Shown here: piece by piece, positions 7,622 through 16,846 of the stretch
Layout: every line of letters starts with the position of its first letter
Numbering within the stretch: the stretch's first letter is position 1
Origin: Pseudoalteromonas sp. DL-6
GTDB lineage: Bacteria > Pseudomonadota > Gammaproteobacteria > Enterobacterales > Alteromonadaceae
Length of the DNA stretch: 64,000 nt
Reading direction: 5' to 3'
NCBI RefSeq assembly: GCF_004328665.1
Contig: NZ_CP019770.1
Span: forward strand, 2,542,001 to 2,606,000
The notes under the pieces: generated by a model
Told to the model about the DNA's origin: nothing
The model's input: only the letters and a program-made list of their open reading frames with translations
The model's database searches: none
Position numbers and translations under genes: made by a program

Positions 7622-9673
7622 TCAGTCAAGCAGTATGCTTTTTTGCATAAGCATCTGATTATTCTGATAAAACGTAACATCTGTATTGCCAAGAACTGTT
7701 GGTGGTACATTTATTAGCTCAACTAGATTATCCATTGGAACAACAACCGTCTTCGCGCCATTCTCAGACAACATTGTTATCTTGTCAGCAAAGTTAATCG
7801 ACCTTTCAATCGCACCGCCAACGGATATATTACCCAACACTGCAAGGCCAGCCTTTAGGTTCTTTTTGTACAGAGCAGACACGATTGCGATATAAACCGC
7901 CGAGCCAATTCCCGTTGATATTGAAGCCCCCAGCATATTGGTTACTTGGATAGTGATATCGTAATTTTTAAGCGAATGCTGTTCACTTAAAATTGTTTTT
8001 TCATTAGCTTTAATATACTGGTAGGTATTCTTGATATTTTCTTTTACTCCGGTGTTACTTACACCAGAAATATTGAGTTTCCCAGAACCCGAGGTAGTAA
8101 CAGCTTCAATACGCACGAGCGCGACATTGTCACCATCACTAGTACTGGTGTAACAAACACCAGGCGGCAGTGGCGTATTTTCGATTAAGTGAGATCCCTT
8201 TTCCTCAGGCAAGCCAACAAAGTGCTCTTCCTGCGTTTCTTTATCTATGTAAGAAAAATTCGTATCCCAAAACTCCATTCCACCGATTCGCTTTAACTGT
8301 TCTTTCACGCGACGTCGCATTTCAAGAGCTATCTCGAGGTATTCACGCACATCTTCCTTGGTGTATTCACCATTCGGGTGAAGCAATTTAATCAGACCTG
8401 ATACCGTCTTTTTTACTGGCTTGGTGTCACGTTGTTTCAAGTGTGAACCTAGCGAAAAAAAGTTTTCAAGAGCATCAGTGTATGTAACGCGACGAAACGA
8501 CTTCAATGCTTCTGAGAAGTAGTCTGTACTGAAACCAAAATTAGATGTGAAGTGTTTAGGAGCAAACTTGATCATTTCCCACCCAGGTAGATAAAAATGA
8601 ATACGATCAAGGAATGCAGTATCGTTATTCACTTCATCAGAAAGAGGACTAAATAAGTGAGATGTTTGCAATACCGTCTCAACTGGTTGATTTATATTGC
8701 CGTTTAGGATTATTGAAGCAACACCAGTGATTTCACCTCCTGCACCAGCTCGCGAAAACGAGCCAGACTCCATATAGTCCTTCATTAAAGGAACAGCATC
8801 CTTTTCTTTAAAGATCTTGTCCGTTGCCTCATCGAAACATATCGCATCCCATTGACCAACGGCACCAACTTTGCCAGTAGAACCGTGAACAAAGAGCTTG
8901 GCAACTGTTCCTTGACCACCTGATATAAGCACGGCATAAGGTGTAAGCTCTTTAAAAACGAACGACTTACCTGTTGAGCGCGGACCTAACTCTACAAAGT
9001 TAAAATTACTCTCAACCATTGGCAGCAGACGTGCAAGTAACAGCATTTTTACGCGGGTTGTCATCCCTTCAGCATCAGGCTCATATCCACAGCTACGTAG
9101 CAATACATTCAGCCATTCATCTCTCGAAAACTCATTTCTTTTCTGGATAATCTTACTGTTATCAAAAGTCGACAGTTGAATAGGCTTTATATTTGTCACT
9201 ACAAACGGATATATGTTTTGACCGATTCTTATGTCGGGGTCATATTCGACGTCAATAATGGCCCAAATACCACCCATCAACATCTTCTCATGCTCTTTCA
9301 CAAGGCCATCACGGATATTACCGTTGTTAATGTTGCTATTTTGAAGCTGAGCCCAATAGATATCTTTTTTCGAATCCAGTTTGACAGAAATTTTATCGAT
9401 TATTTTAAATCGACCTTTTTCTCTTATTTTAGAATGTATTAGAGAACTTTCTTCCGGATTAACATAGTGCTCGCTAAGAATCTTCTTAACGTTTTCCATG
9501 CCTTCTTTAATCTTTTCTTCATCATCGGTAGAGCAGGAATTAGCAATTAAATATTCCAATACAAACACCGGTACGTTGGCACCAACTTTTACCATACGCA
9601 CTAAGTCTTTCTTTACCACATAGCCTCGAAAGTGCTCTAACAGCTTGTGATCTAAATCGTTCAAAACGGCCAT
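7622..9673 (-). CDS. brxL: BrxL, Lon-like AAA+ protein of BREX phage defence
   Basis: A 683-residue AAA+ protein. The N-terminal BrxL-specific domain (about 1-145) is followed by the ATPase with Walker A GPRSTGKS (about 230-237) and Walker B ICFDEATD (about 278-285), and by a Lon-protease-like fold (about 530-683). In the Lon part the usual GPSAG serine loop reads STGIGSA, and the catalytic-lysine block reads GGAIERS instead of GGLKEK, so proteolysis is unlikely, as known for BrxL. BrxL blocks phage DNA in type I BREX. Here brxA, brxB, brxC and pglX are absent and only a tail of a preceding gene survives, so BREX is incomplete unless helped from elsewhere. Frame intact. Confidence 0.9.
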   Translation of the reverse strand: MAVLNDLDHKLLEHFRGYVVKKDLVRMVKVGANVPVFVLEYLIANSCSTDDEEKIKEGMENVKKILSEHYVNPEESSLIHSKIREKGRFKIIDKISVKLDSKKDIYWAQLQNSNINNGNIRDGLVKEHEKMLMGGIWAIIDVEYDPDIRIGQNIYPFVVTNIKPIQLSTFDNSKIIQKRNEFSRDEWLNVLLRSCGYEPDAEGMTTRVKMLLLARLLPMVESNFNFVELGPRSTGKSFVFKELTPYAVLISGGQGTVAKLFVHGSTGKVGAVGQWDAICFDEATDKIFKEKDAVPLMKDYMESGSFSRAGAGGEITGVASIILNGNINQPVETVLQTSHLFSPLSDEVNNDTAFLDRIHFYLPGWEMIKFAPKHFTSNFGFSTDYFSEALKSFRRVTYTDALENFFSLGSHLKQRDTKPVKKTVSGLIKLLHPNGEYTKEDVREYLEIALEMRRRVKEQLKRIGGMEFWDTNFSYIDKETQEEHFVGLPEEKGSHLIENTPLPPGVCYTSTSDGDNVALVRIEAVTTSGSGKLNISGVSNTGVKENIKNTYQYIKANEKTILSEQHSLKNYDITIQVTNMLGASISTGIGSAVYIAIVSALYKKNLKAGLAVLGNISVGGAIERSINFADKITMLSENGAKTVVVPMDNLVELINVPPTVLGNTDVTFYQNNQMLMQKSILLD

Positions 9674-9711
9674 CGCCTATTCCTCTATCGCATTCTTTAA
9701 CATAACTGGCC

Positions 9712-9889
9712 TTAAAATAATCCGCCAAGGTCGCGGTCGTTATTCTTTTTAATAAGAACACGATCAAGCTGCTGTTTTGAAATCGCGTCTACCAGTTGCA
9801 CTTCTAACTCTTCATGGCCATCAAAGGTGTACTCTTTAGTAACCTGACCATTACTCTGCACGGTATGTAGTGGCAGGAATCGAAACGAT
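9712..9889 (-). pseudogene. 3' remnant of the gene before brxL, probably pglZ
   Basis: Reading upstream of brxL on the same strand gives an open frame of about 59 codons with no start, ending RDLGGLF-stop 38 bp before brxL. It includes YTFDGHEELEVQLVDA and LIKKNNDRDLGGLF. In type I BREX the gene before brxL is pglZ, so I read this as its C-terminus. The frame breaks at about 9890, exactly where an unrelated plus-strand gene begins, which marks a deletion or insertion junction. The open frame is seen; the pglZ name is inferred mostly from position. Confidence 0.55.
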
Positions 9890-10347
9890 GAAACAATCTA
9901 CATGGTTTTATTGACTTTGGTCTCAATGCCTGCATTGGCTGATGACATGGGGTTGGCTGACACAATGAAAGCGCTTGATACGCGGCGTTTAACTCATTTA
10001 ATCATTGCCAAAATCCGCAAGAACTAGATAGGCAAGCAAGCTTTTTTACAGCTGATGTTGAGTTTTATCATGATAATGGTGGGGGACCGTGGGATCGTGA
10101 CGCCATGATTGCCAATACTAAAAATAATGCCTGTGGTCATTTCAACCGAAAGTTGGTTGAAGAATCTTTTAACGTCCACTCAATTAAAGATTTTGGAGTT
10201 ATTACCGAAGGGATACATATCTTTTGTCATAATAAAACCAACCAATGCGAAGGCAAAGCTGACTTTGTCATGATTTGGCATAAAGTAGACGACAAATGGG
10301 AAATTACTCGCGTATTAAGTTACGGTCACCGCGAAATAAATAAAAGA
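9888..10347 (+). pseudogene. DUF4440/NTF2-like secreted protein, frameshifted
   Basis: Pieces in different frames reconstruct a small periplasmic NTF2-fold protein: a start MKQST, a signal peptide LLTLVSMPALADD, a helix MGLADTMKALDTRR, then after another shift the core FFTADVEFYHDNGGG..WDRDAMI and the C-terminal strand DFVMIWHKVDDKWEITRVLSYGHR. At least two frameshifts (near 9912 and near 10015) break it. The segment from 10105 onward is open. Family proteins have varied or unknown enzymatic roles. It abuts the BREX remnant, so it belongs to a later insertion. Confidence 0.65.
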
Positions 10348-10359
10348 ATAATAATATAC

Positions 10360-10524
10360 AAACAGATTTCAATTATTACATTCAGCATGATGATGTTAAT
10401 GGGCTGCTCTGGCACTGTTCCTAAATTGGGCTTGAATCATGGCCAATTAATGCCATATTCTGAATCATTAAATTGCAATAACCGAAGTCTGCTATTTATA
10501 CCCACCCTTCTCAACCTGCCATGA
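10360..10524 (+). pseudogene. N-terminal fragment of a DUF1499 lipoprotein
   Basis: In frame with the end of the preceding gene runs a signal peptide with a lipobox (MMMLMGCSG) followed by VPKLGLNHGQLMPYSES, which matches the start of DUF1499 lipoproteins (normally GTVP-LG-NGQL-PCP-SPNCV). The match ends after about 35 residues and a stop comes at 10524. The initiator is not obvious, because the open frame is joined to the previous pseudogene. No function is expected. Confidence 0.5.
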
Positions 10525-10798
10525 CAGCAGCAACGGTAAGAAATAACACATCAAACAGAGGACTTGCTTAGCGAGGATCATCAATGTCATTAAAGTGACT
10601 AGAAAAACCAGAAAAACTCATGCAATACACCTTAAAAAAGAGAATAAGTTCACAACAATATTAGCGAGTCGAATAGTTTGTTAGATTGTATGAAAAACAC
10701 TTAAAACATCGCCTTGGGTGTCATATCATTTATAATTTACCCTATTGACGGTTGCCTTTTAAATAAATCAATATTTGCATCTACACAAACATGATATC

Positions 10799-10847
10799 TG
10801 ATAATAAGCCACTACCTATAATCGATAATGGCTTAGAATTATTATCA
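10799..10847. terminator. Imperfect hairpin downstream of the porin pseudogene
   Basis: An imperfect inverted repeat (tgataataagcca ... tggctta with bulge ... attatca) lies about 55 bp past the porin stop. It could end the minus-strand operon, but no clean T-run follows. The rest of 10525-10899 is AT-rich and shows no gene. Confidence 0.3.
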
Positions 10848-10899
10848 TTTAACTAGAAATTGAAAGTGAAATTGGCATCCCAAAGTTGCTAATATTAAT

Positions 10900-12026
10900 T
10901 TAAAAATAATATCCAAAGTTAATATTGACGCGCTTATCCCAATTGCTACCGGCTTGGGGTAACCCAACATGATCATCATTAGCGGTTGAAAAAGTCATAT
11001 TTTCACCCATGATAAAATCAATCATGGTGTAGGTCGGGCCGGCAGAAATGGCACAACCAGTGACGTTTTGCATACTATCATCATAGCTGGTATCAGCTAC
11101 ATCGGGGGTCATTAGGCCAAAGTCGTTATAGCATTTTACGCTACCAAAGGATGTGGTGATAGTTTTAGCTAGATTCAGGCTGTATATTTGGCCTTTGGAT
11201 GCAATTTCATATTGCCAGTCAAGCAAGGCAACACCTATTTTATTGGGATCCTGACTATCATCCGCATCATATTCATACTGCAAGGCTTGTAGCTGCAGGT
11301 TCCAGTCATTATAACTGGAGTCTAGATGAACCGCTGCTGCATAGCGATCGCCATTGTTTTTAGTTTCATTGTTATAGATTTGTCCTACTTCAATCGAACC
11401 ACCCAAGATAGTCGATCCGCCTTCATACTCGATAGTATATGTATGGCGCAGATTGAACTGGTTAGTTTCTTCGTTGTTGTAAGCGGTACCATTGATGCTG
11501 CCGCTAAACAAATCCGGTGCATATTGCTTATTTTCAGTCGGACCATATTCAGGGTTTTTATAAAAGGCAATATCCGTATGCCAGCCATTATTTTTATAGA
11601 CAGCTTTAATGCCGACATCATTGTCATCTTCTAGGCCAACATAGTAGGGAATGCCAAACCAGAAACTATTAGAGATATAATCACGGTTACCAAAAGGCGT
11701 CTGGTTTATACCGAATTGGATTTGCCAATTAGCTCCCGCATCTAAAAGCCATAACCATATCTGATATAGTTAGTATTTGCGGTGAATCTGTATTCAGAAT
11801 TTAGACCCCAATTACCTTTTTTTCCACTGAATTTTAATGCGGCGATATCGAATTTAAGATCGCCTCCTTTGTCTTTCGAACTTTTGTCATAATCTTTGTA
11901 GACATAGTTGAGTCGCACCGTTCCGCCGATCTCGATACCATCTTCAGCACAAACAACAGTGGTATAGCCGCAAAATGCAATTGTTGTAGTCAAAGCCGAT
12001 AGTAAAATTTGTGTTGATTTTTTCAT
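10900..12026 (-). pseudogene. Outer-membrane porin, single frameshift
   Basis: A signal peptide (MKKSTQILLSALTTTIAFCGYTT, split here) and the mature start EIGGTVRLNYVYKDYDK are followed by alternating beta-strand sequence to a C-terminal Phe (VNINFGYYF), the classic porin ending. The frame breaks once, near 11742 in a T4 run (GYGF-stop). In the next frame the protein continues perfectly (LDAGANWQIQFG, then NQTPFGNRDY, then FWFGIPYYVG) to the end. Corrected length is about 375 residues, normal for this porin type. A good gggagagg RBS lies before the start. One missing T could be recent decay or a sequencing error. As first gene downstream of the M20 gene it may be the outer-membrane entry route for the catabolic island. 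Confidence 0.8.
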
Positions 12027-12069
12027 TGTTTTCTACCTCTCCCATTACTATGTAATAAATGCCTTATTA

Positions 12070-13080
12070 TTAGAGTTTTAACTCTTGTTCAACCAATGCT
12101 TGCCAGTAACGGACACCTAGTATCAATATTTTGTCATTAAAATCGTACAAAGGATTATTTAGCGCGTACCACCACACTCGCTTTGGCCATTACCAATTAG
12201 AATGTAACAGCCAGCGACTTCACGCAGCACAAAAGAGAAATCTTCACTGATAGTGAAGGGCTCACAGTTAGCATTAACCTTGCTTTCCCGTACAACACTT
12301 TTATCCGCTCGAGCAGCATTTCCTGTTTGTTCTGGACTATTTATTGTGGACAAGAAACTGTTATGAAAGTGGTACTTATAATCGCCCCCGGCACTGATAC
12401 ATTGGCCTTTCACTATGCGCTCGATAGCAGCATCTATTTTTGCCAGTGCTTCATCGGCAAAGCTGCAAGTATCCCCCCTTTATTTTGACCTGTGATGGAA
12501 TAACATTTACATTACCGTTTGTAATAAACTCAGTAATCGAAATAACTGCAGTTTCGTAAATGGCTGTTCAGTTACGTGACACAATTGTTTATATTGCTGT
12601 AACAATTTGTGCTCTTACCACTAACGGATCGGTACTCATTTGAGGCATTGCTGCATGACCACCAGTGGCAACAAGGTCAATTTCGAAACTGCTTTTACTG
12701 GCCATGATCAATCCAAGACGAGCAACGAAGTGTCCTTCTAATATCTCTAGTAAGTTGTACTTTGCATAAATGGCATCGATCTTCCAACACGTGAACAGAC
12801 CATCGGCTATCATAGCCTTGGCCCCTAGCCCATGTTCTTCACTAGGCTGGAAGATGAAATAAACGGTACCGTCAAAGTTTTGAGTACGTGCTAATTCATG
12901 AGCAGCACCTAATAACATTGCGGTATGACCGTCATGACCGCAAGAATGTATAACACCGTTATAGAGTTGCGACTCTTAGGTTTTTATCTGCCGGACAGCT
13001 TTAACAACACGCTCGGCTAGTTTCTCGAATGCCACTGGTAACGATTAATAGCGCCAGCAAATCATAAGTAGAGCAGCTCA
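12070..13080 (-). pseudogene. M20-family amidohydrolase (peptidase M20D-like), degraded
   Basis: Fragments in several frames give the M20D core: VIHSCGHDGHTAMLLGAA (metal ligands), FIFQPSEEHGLGAKAM (catalytic EE), a dimerisation-domain stretch FEIDLVATGGHAAMPQ, then FTISEDFSFVLREVAGCYILIGNG, and, after a last frameshift, the C-terminal YDFNDKILILGVRYW. Stops and frameshifts occur near 12170, 12480 and 12970, and the N-terminal ~90 residues are mostly missing. M20D enzymes hydrolyse N-acyl amino acids. In the intact ancestor it would have been co-transcribed with the DUF3726 gene upstream and the porin downstream. Confidence 0.75.
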
Positions 13081-13138
13081 TTTAATGATTAACTCTACTA
13101 GTTATCAGATTATCAATACCAAAACCAATAACACCATT

Positions 13139-13888
13139 CTACTTTCCACCGGCCCCCATTCTAGAATGCTCAGTATTTTCCACCAGAATACCTTCGCCGA
13201 TGTGATTTATCTCAGTCCACAACGTTTCATCAATTTCGATACCGTAATCAACACTGTATTCCTTATTTTTTTCGACCTGTAACGCACTGACATAACGAGC
13301 ATTAGTGTTACCTTTGGACTGCTGCAAAGAGGCCGTCAGATCAACGCGGGAGCTACAGATAATCGTCAACGCTTGCTTTTCTCCCACCGTGGCTGCCAAG
13401 TTAGTGGTTGCCTCGCTGTAACTCGGGTAGCGACCCCCCGCTTTAATAGCGACGGCATGCTCACTCACTACCTTGCTGCCATTTTGCCAGTAAGCCGCAG
13501 CGCTGATACCACGTCGCCCACAATCAGTCAGCGCTTTAAGCACGAACATACGATTATGGCAGTTATGAACGGTCACCGTTGCGATGCCACACTCCAACGC
13601 TTTAGCATGAGCAAGGTCAACCGAAGCCGCGATACAGTTCAGCGCACTGCGGCCATTGCTATCAATAATAGCCGATGTGCTATCTTCGTATATCATGGTA
13701 CTTAACGGTTTTTCTTTATCTTCTTTGATGTAAGAGATGGCTCGTTCTAACTCACCTAAGCCATTGAGTCCGTGTTTTTCCAGCCACAAAATCATATTGG
13801 CGGCGTCTTCATAATTGCCGACAAAGTAACCACTCGCTTCAAAACAGCGGCGCAGAGCAGCTTTCAGTTCTATCATTGATACATGCAT
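13139..13888 (-). CDS. DUF3726 family protein
   Basis: A 249-residue soluble protein matching my recollection of DUF3726: the N-terminal EAANMILWLEKHGLNGLGEL-like region (here DAANMILWLEKHGLNGLGEL), an alanine-rich central part (NCIAASVDLAHAKALECG) and the SSRVDLTASLQQSKG block. No catalytic motif is recognisable. It starts 15 bp after the stop of the 583-residue gene, so the two are translationally linked. The function of this domain is not established as far as I know. Its place in a catabolic cluster suggests a dehydrogenase-like or accessory role, which is inference only. The frame is intact, unlike the two genes downstream. Confidence 0.65.
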   Translation of the reverse strand: MHVSMIELKAALRRCFEASGYFVGNYEDAANMILWLEKHGLNGLGELERAISYIKEDKEKPLSTMIYEDSTSAIIDSNGRSALNCIAASVDLAHAKALECGIATVTVHNCHNRMFVLKALTDCGRRGISAAAYWQNGSKVVSEHAVAIKAGGRYPSYSEATTNLAATVGEKQALTIICSSRVDLTASLQQSKGNTNARYVSALQVEKNKEYSVDYGIEIDETLWTEINHIGEGILVENTEHSRMGAGGK

Positions 13889-13903
13889 AGCGATCTCCTG
13901 CTG

Positions 13904-15655
13904 TTATGGGGTTACTGATTCCAAGGACTCTTGGTTTTGTACTGATTCTGGTTTTGGTGCTAATGGCATAAACCAGTCGTCATTAAATGTTTTACCGATA
14001 TCTTCCAATAACGGAGCACCCTGAAACATCGTATTACGTACCCATAAACGCGAACGAGGATCAAATTTACCGACACCAAAAAATGCTAATTTGGCACGTA
14101 ATAAGTGCATAGGCAAAACATTCCTATCGAGCAGATTGGCCTGAATATCACCATAAACGCACTTATTCATGGTCTGAATGCGGCGCACAATGCCGCGTAA
14201 TTTGGGATTCGCCACCATAAAGCGGGCGGTAGTATGTTTGGGATAAGCGGCGACATATTCACATAGCTGGTCATAACATTTGCGCACAGCATAACCCACG
14301 CCCAGAGCCATCTGTTTTTTCCTACCCTCTTCCAGCTCAGTCCCTCCTAAGCGCGGTTCCATTTTTTCTTCGGAGCGATACCAGAATGTTTCGCGCGCGC
14401 CCTCAGCGTTAAAATCAATCGCCAGCGCCCAGTCATAACGCTGTTCTATTACTTCTTTTAACTGCTGCACCGGCATCAGTGGATCAAGATCCAAAAACTC
14501 TTCCGCCGTATGATAATCTTCAAGATCATCCACCAGCTCAGGGTAAAGCTCTAACATCATGGAGATCAGCATCTCCTGACCTTGTAACGAACAGTGCTCC
14601 TCACTCCAACCTAATAACTCATCCCAATCATTAAAAGAAACAGCTACACGATCTTTTAATCCATCAAGATCGTTAAGGACTTGCTGATTGTTGCTCGTCT
14701 GCCACTCATCTTCCGTGACTGTTTCTGCGGTATGCTCGTAACAGCGTTCAATCAATTCTTCCAGCTGTTGGCAGATATGTGCATTAATCCCTCCCAACAC
14801 ACGAATACGCGCCAATGCCAATTCACGCATCTCAACCCATTGATTAATCAAGAGCGGATGGTTGATCAGATACGGCGCCATCCCCAAACCTGTTGAGTTA
14901 CCGATACCGAAGAAACGTTTAATCTTAGGCTGCATCGGTGTAAAAAAATCTGGCGACTGATTTTTTGCAATATGCTCTACCTGTAACAGACTGAAATTGC
15001 GCAGCATTAGGCAAACAAACATCTCAGCAGCAAAAGGGCGGGCAAAATCAGGGTAACGGGTAGAGACCTTTTCCCAGTCCGCCATACCCAATTTGCCACT
15101 GCCGTACACAGCGGTGGTGCGATACAAATAACCAACTTGTGCAATTTTGGCGACATCCGGCCGCTCACCTTTGGCTAACTGATTAACCACATAACCAAAG
15201 TTACGGGCGCTTCGGTTAGCACGTGATAAAACGAACACACGCGAGTCAACCCGCCCAGCTTCCTGCTTAGGCACATTTTGACGTAGTTTTTCAAGATAGA
15301 TGCCGTCGACTTGACCATCAACCAACGCCATGGTAATATCCCACTGAGTCGCGATAACACGATCATTTCGGTTTTCTGGGGCCAGATAACTGGAGAATAA
15401 AACGAAACTAAACAAGCCATGTAGTGCTTTAACTTCGTATACCACAGTGCCGTAACCTAGTGCATCAAGCTCAAAAAGTGCCGGAGCAATCTGCCAGCGT
15501 TGACGCATAATGCGACGCACTAAGGTACGCATAAAACTTAATCGGCTCTGATGCATTGCTCCTAACCGCTCGAGATTCATCACTTGGTTAATCGGCCGTA
15601 ACGGCAATGCGTTATCGCCCCTCAAAGCAGCTTTAATGTATGCTGGCGTTATCAT
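13904..15655 (-). CDS. Unrecognised 583-residue protein of the catabolic island
   Basis: No family recognised. The protein has no signal peptide or membrane segment. It has a helical N-terminal region (ERLGAMHQSRLSFMRTLVRRIMRQRW), a middle with LSRANRSARNFGYVVNQLAKGERPD and the glycine-rich KRFFGIGNSTGLGMAPYLINH, and an acidic stretch ELYPELVDDLEDYHTAEEFLDLDP (in two parts). RFFGIGNSTGLGMAPYL is the best candidate for a cofactor or substrate site. It is the first gene of a minus-strand operon (then DUF3726, M20, porin), and a 16-bp inverted repeat lies 63-108 bp upstream of its start. The frame is full and intact. Its conserved company (BCCT, M19, aldehyde dehydrogenase, RidA) points to a metabolic role. 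Confidence 0.7.
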   Translation of the reverse strand: MITPAYIKAALRGDNALPLRPINQVMNLERLGAMHQSRLSFMRTLVRRIMRQRWQIAPALFELDALGYGTVVYEVKALHGLFSFVLFSSYLAPENRNDRVIATQWDITMALVDGQVDGIYLEKLRQNVPKQEAGRVDSRVFVLSRANRSARNFGYVVNQLAKGERPDVAKIAQVGYLYRTTAVYGSGKLGMADWEKVSTRYPDFARPFAAEMFVCLMLRNFSLLQVEHIAKNQSPDFFTPMQPKIKRFFGIGNSTGLGMAPYLINHPLLINQWVEMRELALARIRVLGGINAHICQQLEELIERCYEHTAETVTEDEWQTSNNQQVLNDLDGLKDRVAVSFNDWDELLGWSEEHCSLQGQEMLISMMLELYPELVDDLEDYHTAEEFLDLDPLMPVQQLKEVIEQRYDWALAIDFNAEGARETFWYRSEEKMEPRLGGTELEEGRKKQMALGVGYAVRKCYDQLCEYVAAYPKHTTARFMVANPKLRGIVRRIQTMNKCVYGDIQANLLDRNVLPMHLLRAKLAFFGVGKFDPRSRLWVRNTMFQGAPLLEDIGKTFNDDWFMPLAPKPESVQNQESLESVTP

Positions 15656-15717
15656 TATTTTTATCCTCGTTTATATACTTGCATCTGGTTTTCGTCACTC
15701 AATCATCAGCCAAACAG

Positions 15718-15763
15718 GCAATACTTATCAAATAAAAAGGTTATATCATTTGATAAGTATTGC
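15718..15763. promoter_or_regulatory. 16-bp inverted repeat, candidate operator
   Basis: gcaatacttatcaaat at 15718-15733 is repeated as its exact reverse complement at 15748-15763 after a 14-bp spacer. A third half-site (gcttatcaaat) overlaps the end, to 15772. It lies between the LysR gene and the start of the divergent 583-residue gene. LysR-family activators bind paired T-N11-A dyads in such places. Sequence symmetry is seen; the regulator assignment is inference. Confidence 0.55.
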
Positions 15764-15859
15764 TTATCAAATCACCTTAAACTGTTATTTTTCCTATATA
15801 CAGCACTACTTTTCTAGTGAGTTATTTCTTATAAAATATTTCACTGTTAACGGTAGCCA

Positions 15860-16753
15860 TCACTTTTTATTTTGCTCAAAGATAAAATCAACTAACGCCT
15901 GAGCCGGTGGCGTCAGCGACTTGTTATTTAATTTTACAATACCGATACGCCTCGTCACTTCAGGTGTTTCTAAGGGTATAAATTGCAACATGGTGCTTTC
16001 TTCAGGAAAAGCATAATAGGGTAATGTTGTAATCCCGAACCCCGCCTCCAGCATCGCGATTAACGAGATCATATTGGACACATAAAACTGAGAATGTCCG
16101 AGTAGCGGACGCGCTTCGGTATCTTCCAATAACCGAGAGGTTCCATTACTAATCAGTCGATGCTGTCGCAACTCTTTCCAATGTACGCCCTGCTTATCTG
16201 CCAACGGATGACCCTTAGGGCACACCACACCAATGCGATCCTCCCAGATAGGCGAAAATACCTTGTCGCTATGATCTTCCTCATGAAACAGGTGACAAAT
16301 ACCAAAATCAACTTGCTGGTTCTCTAGCATCTTCAATACTGCATCAGAATTATCATCAAAGAAACTAACATGCAGAGAGGGCGAACTCGCAACAAACTTC
16401 AATAATATTTCGGGCAGTACCCGGCTCGCAATAGAAGGCACGGAGGCAAGCCGCAAGTGTCCGGTTTTATGCTCTGACAACAGCATTATATCTTCGGCGA
16501 TACGATCATGATGCGCGATAAGCTCTTTTGCTTTGGGCAAAAAATACTTCCCAAAAGGTGTGAGCTCGATCTTAGCCGTTTTCGCATTGCGCTTTTCAAA
16601 CAACCCTTCACTGAGTTTGTTTTCAAGATCCCGGATAGATAACGAAATAGCTGGCTGGGTACGATGCGCCTTTTCTGCCGCTGCATGAAATCCTTTTAGC
16701 TCAGCCACCCAAACAAAGTGGCGTAGCTGAATCACTTTTAATTCTGGAAGCAT
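15860..16753 (-). CDS. LysR-family transcriptional regulator
   Basis: A 297-residue protein with an N-terminal winged HTH (LRHFVWVAELKGFHAAAEKAHRTQPAISLSIRDLE, in pieces, about 8-45) and a periplasmic-binding-like effector domain (about 90-295; GHLRLASVPSIASRVLP, FGICHLFHEEDHSD, GFGITTLPYYAFP). It is divergent from the aldehyde dehydrogenase gene (93 bp between starts), the usual arrangement for a LysR activator controlling the neighbouring catabolic genes on both sides. The effector is unknown, presumably the substrate of the pathway or an intermediate. Confidence 0.9.
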   Translation of the reverse strand: MLPELKVIQLRHFVWVAELKGFHAAAEKAHRTQPAISLSIRDLENKLSEGLFEKRNAKTAKIELTPFGKYFLPKAKELIAHHDRIAEDIMLLSEHKTGHLRLASVPSIASRVLPEILLKFVASSPSLHVSFFDDNSDAVLKMLENQQVDFGICHLFHEEDHSDKVFSPIWEDRIGVVCPKGHPLADKQGVHWKELRQHRLISNGTSRLLEDTEARPLLGHSQFYVSNMISLIAMLEAGFGITTLPYYAFPEESTMLQFIPLETPEVTRRIGIVKLNNKSLTPPAQALVDFIFEQNKK

Positions 16754-16846
16754 GATAAGAAAACCTTATTGTTCGATATAATTTATTAATTTTTATTATT
16801 GCATCACGAGTTTTATGATTATCTCAATTACATTCCGGAGGTCAAC

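Noticed and set aside
5997..9889. A complete BREX system
   Set aside because: brxA, brxB, brxC and pglX are absent; only brxL and a short tail of the preceding gene are present.
16799..16846. TTG start 48 bp upstream for the aldehyde dehydrogenase
   Set aside because: The ATG at 16847 has an ideal RBS and matches the normal family N-terminus.
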